From contig JAAVBM010000111.1 in the NCBI GenBank assembly GCA_014803505.1, forward strand, positions 1 through 32,462: DNA of 32,462 bases, given 5' to 3'. The notes below the pieces were generated by a model. That model saw nothing but the letters and a program-made list of their open reading frames with translations, searched no databases and was not told the origin of the DNA. This DNA is from a bacterium (GTDB lineage Bacteria > Cyanobacteriota > Vampirovibrionia > Gastranaerophilales > Gastranaerophilaceae). The position numbers and the translations under genes were made by a program. Positions 1 to 6,913 of the stretch are shown here, piece after piece. Position 1 is the stretch's first letter. Every line of letters starts with the position of its first letter.

Positions 1-1299
1 GCACAAGAAGAGACCACTAATATTCTATTTGCAGAACAAGGCTTAAAAGATAACGTAAGAACTACAGTAGAAGAAGTTGCTTATTCTCCAATATATAAAT
101 ATACAGTAAGCTACGATAACAGAGATGATGGTGGTTATTTTGTATTCAGTCGACCATCAACAGCTGCAAGTTCGGGAGGGAATAATACTTCAGGAGGAAA
201 TAATCCTTCAGACGCATTCAATCCAAGTGTTCTAGCTGCACCTGTTTCAAGCGTAGCTGCAGCCAAAGCTACTGTCAATGAAACTTTCAAATACGTTTTT
301 GAACATGCAGACGCATTTACTAAAATGCCACAAATAGAACGTATGGCAAAAATAAACGCCAACAAATACACTCTTTCAACAGATTTCAATGGAAACAGAG
401 GTTCGTTATGCTACGAACACAATAACAAAGCAGCTTGGTTTAGACCTTATGTAACCTTCGAAAACTTACATCTCAAAAATGGTCCAAAAGTAAATACTAT
501 TTCATATGGATCTTTAGCTGGATTCGATACGAATTTTAATGAACACAAATACGGATGGCACAGCGTTGGTACAGGATACATCGGGTACAATGGTTCTAAC
601 TTACACTATAAAAGCGTTGATACAACTACGAATGGAGGATTACTTGGTTATACTCATACTATGTATAAAGGAAACTTCTGGTCTGCGTTAACACTATCTG
701 CAGGGGCAAGTGTTGGTGAAAGCAGAACAATGTATGGCAAAGAAGAATTCACAAGCTTAATGGCAGGTGTTGGCTCTAAAACAGGATATAACCTAGAATT
801 TAAAGAAGGTAAATATATCTTACAACCAATAATGTTTATGAGCTATACAATGGTAAATACCTTTGATTATACAAATGCCGCAGGAGTAAAAGTAAAACCA
901 AGTCCGGCACATAGCATTCAAATAAACCCAAGCATTCGCTTCATAACAAACACAAAAAATGGTTGGCAGCCATATGCAAGTGTTGGTATGGTATGGAATG
1001 TATTAAACGAAAACAAAGTAACTGCCAATAGTGTACGCTTACCGGAAATGGGAATGAAGCCATATGTAGAATATGGAATAGGTATACAACGTAATTGGAA
1101 AGATAAATTCACCGCTTTTGGACAAGCTATGTTACGCAGCGGCGGACGTAATGGTATATCACTAACAGCAGGATTCCGTTGGGCGTTAGGTAAAGATAAG
1201 GAAGACAAGGTCGAAAATATAAACAAAACGAAGAAAGTTATAAAACAATATAATAAAACAACAAGATCAGCAACATCAGCTGTATTGAAACAATTGTAA
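1..1299 (+). CDS. Autotransporter-like outer-membrane beta-barrel protein, 3' part (5' end outside window)
   Basis: The reading frame is open from base 1, so the internal ATG at 325 is not the true start. The visible part has a Ser/Gly/Asn-rich linker (about bases 145-200), a helix-like stretch (about 235-350), then about 280 residues of alternating aromatic and polar strands typical of an autotransporter-type beta-barrel (for example WFRPYVTFENL and GWQPYASVGMVWNV), ending in GISLTAGFRWALG. The role would be translocating or anchoring a passenger domain at the cell surface; the passenger lies upstream of the window. Oddly, the chain does not end at the last strand: about 35 Lys/Asn/Thr-rich residues follow FRWALGK. 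The family call rests on barrel character and length, not on a signature motif. Confidence 0.75.
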   Translation, partial: AQEETTNILFAEQGLKDNVRTTVEEVAYSPIYKYTVSYDNRDDGGYFVFSRPSTAASSGGNNTSGGNNPSDAFNPSVLAAPVSSVAAAKATVNETFKYVFEHADAFTKMPQIERMAKINANKYTLSTDFNGNRGSLCYEHNNKAAWFRPYVTFENLHLKNGPKVNTISYGSLAGFDTNFNEHKYGWHSVGTGYIGYNGSNLHYKSVDTTTNGGLLGYTHTMYKGNFWSALTLSAGASVGESRTMYGKEEFTSLMAGVGSKTGYNLEFKEGKYILQPIMFMSYTMVNTFDYTNAAGVKVKPSPAHSIQINPSIRFITNTKNGWQPYASVGMVWNVLNENKVTANSVRLPEMGMKPYVEYGIGIQRNWKDKFTAFGQAMLRSGGRNGISLTAGFRWALGKDKEDKVENINKTKKVIKQYNKTTRSATSAVLKQL

Positions 1300-1320
1300 C
1301 CTTATTACATAAAAACAGAA

Positions 1321-1360
1321 AAAAGAGGCACAATTAAAAAATCGCGCCTCTTTTATTTTT
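1321..1360. terminator. Bidirectional rho-independent terminator
   Basis: A stem AAAAGAGGC / GCCTCTTTT (1321-1329 with 1346-1354) is flanked by A-rich sequence on the left and T-rich sequence on the right. It lies between the converging autotransporter gene and nifJ and can serve both. Confidence 0.85.
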
Positions 1361-1373
1361 TGATGATTTAGAA

Positions 1374-4300
1374 TTATTTTACTAATTCACCAACAGCTTT
1401 GAACATAGCCATACGTTTTGCGGCATCAGCTTCAGCTTGTGAGTAAAGAGCTTCAGCAGCTGCAGGATTAGTTTTAAGTAATGACTTATAACGTCCTTCA
1501 GATCTGATAAAGTCTTGGTAATTTCCACTAGGTTCTTTAGCATCCCAAGTAAATGGATTTTCATTTGCCGGGTTGTATCTGTAAAGTGGGAAGTAACCAG
1601 CTTCAACTGCACGTTTTTGTTCAGTTTGAGTTTTACTCATATCGATACCGTGAGCAATACATGGAGCATATGCAAAGATGATTGATGGTCCGTTGTATGC
1701 TTCAGCTTCTTGGAACGCTTTAAGAGTTTGACCTCTATCAGCACCCAATGCTACTGATGCAACATATACATAACCATAAGACATACTCATTAAGCCCATA
1801 TTTTTCTTGTAAGTTGGTTTACCACCTGTAGCAAACTTAGCAACAGCACCAGTAGGTGTTGATTTAGAAGCTTGACCACCAGTGTTAGAGTAAACTTCAG
1901 TATCAAGAACAAGGATATTAACGTTTCTGTTTTGAGCAAGAACGTGGTCAATACCGCCGTAACCGATATCGTTAGCCCAACCGTCACCACCAATAATCCA
2001 GATTGATTTATCAGTGAAGTAGTCTTGAAGTTCTCTAACTTTAGCTAAATCTGGACATCCACAGTCAGCATATTTTGCAAGAACTTCTTTAGCATTATTT
2101 TGAGCTGCAACAGCTTCTTCAGTTTTTGAATTATCGAAGTGAGCCATAGCACCTTCTAGAGCTTCTTTCAAGTCAGCTGGAGTTTTTTCATTTTCAAGAA
2201 CTTTTTCAACATAAGTTTTTAAAGTATCTCTGTTTGAATCAACTGCCAATCTCATACCGAAACCAAATTCTGCGTTGTCTTCGAATAATGAGTTAGCCCA
2301 AGCCGGACCTCTGCCTTCTTTAGTTTTTGTATAAGGAATTGTTGGGAATGTTCCTGAGTAAATTGAAGAACAACCAGTTGCGTTAGCAACAATAGCATTT
2401 TCACCAAACAATTGTGATACAAGTTTAACATATGGAGTTTCACCACAACCAGCACAAGCACCTGAGAATTCGAATAATGGTTTTCTCAACATAGCGCCTT
2501 TGATAGTTTTTGTAGTATTTTTACCCATTACGTTATCAGGTAATTCATCAAAGAATTTTTCATTTACTAATTCGCAAGCTTCAACTTCTTTTTCAATAGT
2601 TGACCAAGTTAATGCTTGTTTTTCAGGATTTTTATTTGCAGGACATTGGTCTAAGCAAACACCACAACCTGTACAATCTTCACAGTAAACTTGAACTTTG
2701 AATTTTTCACCGTTTGCATTTGGTCTAGCTTCAATTGTATTGAATGAAGCAGGAGCATCTTTCAAGTTTTCAGCTTCAACCAATTTAGTTCTGATTGCTG
2801 CGTGTGGACATGCTGAAGCACAGATACCACATTGTAAACAGTTTTCTGAATTCCAGTGAGGAACACGAGGAGCAATACCACGTTTTTCTAAGCAAGCTGT
2901 ACCAGTTGGAATTACACCATCATTAGACATAGCTGAAACAGGGATATCATCACCTTTTTGTCTCATTGAAGGTTCAATGATTTTCTTAGCGAATTCTGAA
3001 GCATCGTCAGAAATCAATTTAACATCATCAACACATCCAACTCCGTCTAAAGTTGCAGGAACAGGAACTTCTTCAGTTGCGTTAACAGCAGCATCGATCA
3101 ATGCTAAGTTCATATTAACAACGTCATCACCTTTTTTCTTAAAGGTTTTCTTAGTCATTTCTTTCATACCTTCAAGAGCTTGTTCAAACGGAATAATTCC
3201 TGAAACTTTGAAGTAAGCAACCATCATAACTGTGTTTGCACCTTTACCTCTTAAACCAGGCTGTTCTTTGATAAGTTTTTCAGCATCCACGTTGTAGAAT
3301 TTGATTTTCTTATCAATGATAGTTTTTTGCATATCACGAGTTAAGTGAGCAAAAGCTTCTTCTTTTGTATATGGTGAATTTAATAAGAATGTTCCACCTT
3401 CTTTAATACCTTTTAACAAGTCATATCTGCCAACGTAAGCATGAGCTGAGCAAGAAACGAAGTCAGGAGCTGTAATTAGGTAAGTAGATTTGATGTGTTC
3501 ATCACCGAATCTCAAGTGAGAAACAGTTACACCAAATGATTTTTTAGAGTCATAAGCAAAGTATGCTTGAGCATCTTTGTTTGTATATTGACCAATGATT
3601 TTAATTGAGTTTTTGTTAGCACCAACAGTACCATCAGAACCCAATCCCCAGAACATACAGTTTGTAGTACCTGCAGGTTCAGTAACGATGTGTTCTTCAA
3701 TTTTTAAAGATTTATGAGTTACGTCATCTTCGATACCAACTGTAAATCCGTGGAAACCGATATTTTCAGAGTGTTTGTAAATAGCAAGAACCATTGATGG
3801 AGTAAATTCTTTAGAAGATAAACCATAACGTCCTCCAATAACTCTAACGTCTTTACCAGCAACAGCAGCAGTAACATCCATAAATAATGGTTCACCGATT
3901 GATCCTGGTTCTTTAGTTCTATCAAGAACTGCGATACGTTTAACAGAAGCTGGTAATGCTTCATTGAAACGCTTAACGTCAAATGGTCTGTAAAGTCTAA
4001 CTTTAACTAAACCATATTTAGTACCGCGATTAGCGTTCAAGTAAGTAATAGTTTCTTCAATAGTTTCACAAGAAGAACCGATAGCTACGATAACATCAGT
4101 TGCATCAGGAGCACCAACATAATCGAACGGATGATATTGTCTGCCTGTAATAGAAGCAACTTTATCCATGTATTCTTGAACGATATCAGGAACTGCATCG
4201 TAGTATTTGTTAACTGTTTCACGTCCTTGGAAGTAAACGTCAGTATTTTGAGCACCAACTTTACAAATAGGAGCTTCAGGTCTCAATGCACGATTTCTGA

Positions 4301-4904
4301 ATTCTTCAATGTATTTAGGTTCAACTAATTTTGCAATATCTTCGTAAGAAATTTCTTCGATTTTGTGAATTTCGTGAGAAGTTCTGAAACCGTCGAAGAA
4401 TTGTAAGAATGGAACTTTAGCTTTGTAAGTAGCTAAGTGTGCAACCAAAGCCATATCCATTTCTTCTTGAACAGAGTTAGCGGCTAACATAGCATAACCT
4501 GTGTTACGACAGCCCATAACGTCTGTATGGTCACCGAAGATTGCTAATGATTGAGCTGCTAATGCACGAGCTGTTACGTGAATTACGTGAGGAAGCATTT
4601 CCCCAGCAACTTTGTGCATTACAGGAATCATCAATAGTAAACCTTGTGATGCTGTGTATGTTGAAGTTAAAGAACCTGCAGCTAATGAACCGTGAACTGC
4701 ACCAGCAGCACCTGCTTCAGATTGCATTTCAGCTACTCGAACTTCTTTACCCCAGATATTTTTCTTACCTTGAGATGCCCATTCATCAATCCATTCACCC
4801 ATTGTAGATGAAGGAGTGATAGGGTAAATTGCTGATACTTCGCTTAATGCGTACGCAATATGCGCCGCAGCGTAGTTACCGTCAACTGTTATTGTTTTTG
4901 GCAT
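1374..4904 (-). CDS. nifJ: Pyruvate:ferredoxin (flavodoxin) oxidoreductase, single-chain PFOR
   Basis: Oxidatively decarboxylates pyruvate to acetyl-CoA and CO2 with ferredoxin or flavodoxin as acceptor; cytoplasmic. At 1176 aa it is the usual length for the fused homodimeric enzyme. Domains in order: the N-terminal pyrimidine-binding domain (YPITPSSTMGEW, near residue 25), the transketolase-C-like domain, and a two-cluster ferredoxin domain (CLQCGICASACP near 690 and CEDCTGCGVCLDQCP near 738). Then comes the TPP/proximal-cluster domain with GACAGCGETPY near 815, GGDGWANDIGYGGIDHVL near 971 and the late cluster Cys in YAPCIAHG near 1083. All 4Fe-4S ligand motifs are present. The start is fixed by AGGAGGG at 4914-4920. 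The gene is monocistronic, with its own terminator and a palindromic putative operator about 90 bases upstream. Together with Rex in the window it suggests fermentative metabolism. Confidence 0.97.
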   Translation of the reverse strand: MPKTITVDGNYAAAHIAYALSEVSAIYPITPSSTMGEWIDEWASQGKKNIWGKEVRVAEMQSEAGAAGAVHGSLAAGSLTSTYTASQGLLLMIPVMHKVAGEMLPHVIHVTARALAAQSLAIFGDHTDVMGCRNTGYAMLAANSVQEEMDMALVAHLATYKAKVPFLQFFDGFRTSHEIHKIEEISYEDIAKLVEPKYIEEFRNRALRPEAPICKVGAQNTDVYFQGRETVNKYYDAVPDIVQEYMDKVASITGRQYHPFDYVGAPDATDVIVAIGSSCETIEETITYLNANRGTKYGLVKVRLYRPFDVKRFNEALPASVKRIAVLDRTKEPGSIGEPLFMDVTAAVAGKDVRVIGGRYGLSSKEFTPSMVLAIYKHSENIGFHGFTVGIEDDVTHKSLKIEEHIVTEPAGTTNCMFWGLGSDGTVGANKNSIKIIGQYTNKDAQAYFAYDSKKSFGVTVSHLRFGDEHIKSTYLITAPDFVSCSAHAYVGRYDLLKGIKEGGTFLLNSPYTKEEAFAHLTRDMQKTIIDKKIKFYNVDAEKLIKEQPGLRGKGANTVMMVAYFKVSGIIPFEQALEGMKEMTKKTFKKKGDDVVNMNLALIDAAVNATEEVPVPATLDGVGCVDDVKLISDDASEFAKKIIEPSMRQKGDDIPVSAMSNDGVIPTGTACLEKRGIAPRVPHWNSENCLQCGICASACPHAAIRTKLVEAENLKDAPASFNTIEARPNANGEKFKVQVYCEDCTGCGVCLDQCPANKNPEKQALTWSTIEKEVEACELVNEKFFDELPDNVMGKNTTKTIKGAMLRKPLFEFSGACAGCGETPYVKLVSQLFGENAIVANATGCSSIYSGTFPTIPYTKTKEGRGPAWANSLFEDNAEFGFGMRLAVDSNRDTLKTYVEKVLENEKTPADLKEALEGAMAHFDNSKTEEAVAAQNNAKEVLAKYADCGCPDLAKVRELQDYFTDKSIWIIGGDGWANDIGYGGIDHVLAQNRNVNILVLDTEVYSNTGGQASKSTPTGAVAKFATGGKPTYKKNMGLMSMSYGYVYVASVALGADRGQTLKAFQEAEAYNGPSIIFAYAPCIAHGIDMSKTQTEQKRAVEAGYFPLYRYNPANENPFTWDAKEPSGNYQDFIRSEGRYKSLLKTNPAAAEALYSQAEADAAKRMAMFKAVGELVK

Positions 4905-4939
4905 AATAATTAACCCTCCTTATTTATGCTCTATTCTTA

Positions 4940-4945
4940 ATAGTA
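4940..4945 (-). promoter_or_regulatory. Possible -10 box of nifJ
   Basis: TACTAT on the minus strand, about 63 bases downstream of the centre of the palindrome at 4997-5015. This is the same distance as between the palindromes and the TATATA boxes upstream of the small genes at 21235 and 21724. The -35 region is weak, which would fit a promoter needing an activator. Inference only. Confidence 0.35.
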
Positions 4946-4996
4946 ACTGTACTACAACATGATAATACAAACATAAGGATTGACCAAATTTATCAG

Positions 4997-5015
4997 TTGT
5001 AAATTTATGTTACAA
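4997..5015. promoter_or_regulatory. 19-bp palindrome TTGTAA-N7-TTACAA (putative operator, nifJ copy)
   Basis: Perfect 6-bp arms with a 7-bp spacer, in the 189-base gap between divergent nifJ and the RelA/SpoT-like gene; its near edge is 92 bases from the nifJ ATG. The same arms and spacer length occur at 21336-21354 and 21811-21829, each 86-101 bases upstream of a minus-strand start codon. A dimeric regulator of the CRP/FNR, MarR or ribbon-helix-helix type could bind it; which one is unknown. Confidence 0.6.
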
Positions 5016-5016
5016 T

Positions 5017-5046
5017 TTGCTATTTTAACAAGCTTTAATGTAAAAT
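5017..5046 (+). promoter_or_regulatory. Possible promoter for the RelA/SpoT-like gene and endonuclease
   Basis: TTGCTA (5017-5022), 18-bp spacer, then TAAAAT (5041-5046) preceded by TG, ending 47 bases before the ATG at 5094. It lies directly next to the palindrome at 4997-5015, so a protein bound there could also affect this direction. Confidence 0.35.
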
Positions 5047-5093
5047 TTTAATCTTCCCTTGTATTAAATACTATGCAGAAAAAGGAAAGTAAT

Positions 5094-6341
5094 ATGAATA
5101 TCAAATTATTGACACCAATCAGAGCAAACAATTTAGAAAATAAAAATCATTCAAAGAACAATCATTACAGTAGTACTGTAATGCCTTCAAGTCAAAATGA
5201 ATTGAAGGCTGATGTCGTATCTTTCTCTGGCAGAATACCTCCTGCCGTAAATACTATGGAAGATATGTTCAGAAAATCTTATGATGCAAACCTTACAAAT
5301 CTAAAAGCAATCGGATTAAAATTTTTGGATACAATTAGTGTAATTACTGAAAAATTTAAATCTCGCGGAGTGTCTTTACCTGACGAAAAATATACAAGCC
5401 AAGGGATTGTAAAAAGTACTGATTCATTTATTTCAAAATTACTAAGAAGCGGTGAAGCATTAGATAAAGTTCGTACAACCTTATTTGTAGAAAATCCTTA
5501 TGATTTCAAGCTCATAAGAGATATTTTAAAAGAATTAGAATTAAGAGATTATAAAATCAGAACTCTTCCAAAACGAATCAATGGAAAAAAAGTTCACGTT
5601 CCGGATTTTGACATAAGACTTCCCGGAGTAACCGAAGCTCAAACTAAAGTCCTGGGTCCTGAATTACAAAAATGTATCGGAAAACCTCAAAAAACAGGGT
5701 ACGAAGATATACAAATAAGATTCGTTGATAAAAACGCTAAAGGAAAGAAAGCTCAACCTATTGAACTTTTAATTGTTTACGGTAAGAACTTTGTTGAAGC
5801 AAAAGAAGCAGAATCATATTATTCTTATGATATAAGACGTATGCTCAAAAATTTGCTTCATATCAATCAGGTAGAAAATCCACCAATCAATTCTCCTGCT
5901 CATAGAGTTAAAAACAACATAGGAATAATTTGTGATACTTTAAGTAATCATATTTCAAAGCCATTATTCTCTAATGCGAAAAATAAAGACTATTATCACG
6001 AAAAACTAGAAATGCCTGTTGAATTAACAAAACCAACAATCGAAGCTATAACAGGATTATTAGAAGGTATTCGTACAAAAATTAATATTCATTACAGAAA
6101 TGAAATTAGTCGAGTTTCAAGTGAAGAATTCAAACCTGAATTGGAAAAATTATTTAAAGCATCTCAAGAATATAAAGAACGTGAAGACAAAACCGTTTAT
6201 ATCAAAGATATTTTAACTTATAAAAATCAATTGCTAAAAAATCTTAGAACTGAAAGAAAAGATGACTTAGAAATAATCCTGCAAGCAAAAAGACGTCTTG
6301 CTGAAACTATTGATAAATACGGTGTTAAAGATACAAACTAA
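5094..6341 (+). CDS. RelA/SpoT nucleotidyltransferase-fold-like protein upstream of endonuclease
   Basis: No firm family match from memory. About residues 105-270 read like a divergent (p)ppGpp-synthetase-type fold: KSTDSFISKLLRSG (compare the K-S-x-x-S-I-x-x-K-L region), VRTTLFVENPYDFKLIRDIL (the strand-helix after the family's D-x-x-x-x-R), TGYEDIQIRFV (the family's GY-x-S-x-H strand) and PIELLIVYGKNF..EAKEAES (the E-x-Q-I-R-T...AE strand-helix). The acidic E of the last strand is kept, but the D of the D-I-x-G-x-R motif is not clearly present, so activity is uncertain. The C-terminal 110 residues are charged and helical. Near the N-terminus is VSFSG (residues 42-46). The start at 5094 is preferred over 5073 because AAGGAA sits six bases before it; 415 aa. 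Fourteen bases separate its stop from the endonuclease ATG, so the two are co-transcribed. Confidence 0.6.
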   Translation: MNIKLLTPIRANNLENKNHSKNNHYSSTVMPSSQNELKADVVSFSGRIPPAVNTMEDMFRKSYDANLTNLKAIGLKFLDTISVITEKFKSRGVSLPDEKYTSQGIVKSTDSFISKLLRSGEALDKVRTTLFVENPYDFKLIRDILKELELRDYKIRTLPKRINGKKVHVPDFDIRLPGVTEAQTKVLGPELQKCIGKPQKTGYEDIQIRFVDKNAKGKKAQPIELLIVYGKNFVEAKEAESYYSYDIRRMLKNLLHINQVENPPINSPAHRVKNNIGIICDTLSNHISKPLFSNAKNKDYYHEKLEMPVELTKPTIEAITGLLEGIRTKINIHYRNEISRVSSEEFKPELEKLFKASQEYKEREDKTVYIKDILTYKNQLLKNLRTERKDDLEIILQAKRRLAETIDKYGVKDTN

Positions 6342-6355
6342 AGGAGTTATACACA

Positions 6356-6913
6356 ATGAAAACAATTGAAATCAATGAATTTAGAGATGGTATTTTTGCA
6401 CTAAGAACTCGTAGATTTGGCAGTGTTGCTGAGATAATGATACAAAAATTATTTAACTTACAAGACTCCGGTTCGCTTGCATTTGATAAAAAATCCGGAC
6501 TCACTAACGAACGTATCGAAATTAAATTTTCTACAGTAATGAAAGAAAATGAAGACAAAATTCGTGAAGATAATATTATAGATCAATGCCTTAAAGCAAA
6601 TCTCGCAAACAGAGCAATGCTATCCACTGAAACAACTCAACACCGATTTGATTGTAATATTCAACAAGTTAAACGTAAAGAATTTGATATACTATATTAT
6701 GGACTGTTTTTTGCAGATAAAATCGAAATTTTTAAAATGAATACAACTGAAGTATTTAATTGTCCGGGTTATTCCGATAAACAACATAGAGGCAACGAAG
6801 GAGAAGGGCAATTTCATCTTAATCAAGATAACATTGACTTCCACAGAGTTCATTATTTTGTTAAATCCTTAGATTACAACGAACTATATGAATTGCTTAC
6901 AACTAATTCTTAA
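6356..6913 (+). CDS. Putative type II restriction endonuclease, PD-(D/E)xK fold
   Basis: 185 aa. The N-terminal half has the pattern of a PD-(D/E)xK nuclease: E26 in a helix (SVAEIMIQKLF), D44 (LAFDKKSG), then E55-I-K57 in a strand (NERIEIKFS), giving E...D-x10-E-x-K. There is no signal peptide or membrane segment. A clear AGGAG (6342-6346) precedes the ATG, directly after the stop of the RelA/SpoT-like gene. It ends tail-to-tail with the N6-adenine methyltransferase, the stops overlapping at 6910-6913. The pairing with a methyltransferase is the main reason for calling it a restriction enzyme; I do not recognise its specificity or a named relative. Alternatives are another small DNase or nickase. 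Confidence 0.7.
   Translation: MKTIEINEFRDGIFALRTRRFGSVAEIMIQKLFNLQDSGSLAFDKKSGLTNERIEIKFSTVMKENEDKIREDNIIDQCLKANLANRAMLSTETTQHRFDCNIQQVKRKEFDILYYGLFFADKIEIFKMNTTEVFNCPGYSDKQHRGNEGEGQFHLNQDNIDFHRVHYFVKSLDYNELYELLTTNS

Noticed and set aside
1382-4807. Several open frames of 60-90 codons within nifJ on both strands
   Set aside because: They are Leu- or Ser-rich shadows of the codon use of nifJ, lack Shine-Dalgarno sites, and nifJ itself is intact.
4997-5015. Rex operator in front of nifJ
   Set aside because: The Rex box is an 18-bp TTGTGAA-N4-TTCACAA (or TTGTTAA-N4-TTAACAA). This palindrome is 19 bp with different inner bases, and the same form recurs at genes unlikely to be Rex targets. Rex is not excluded but not supported.
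4997-5015. Cyanobacterial NtcA site (GTA-N8-TAC)
   Set aside because: The spacing here is GTA-N9-TAC in all three copies, one base too long.
5073-5093. ATG at 5073 as start of the RelA/SpoT-like protein
   Set aside because: It has no Shine-Dalgarno, whereas AAGGAA is well placed for the ATG at 5094.
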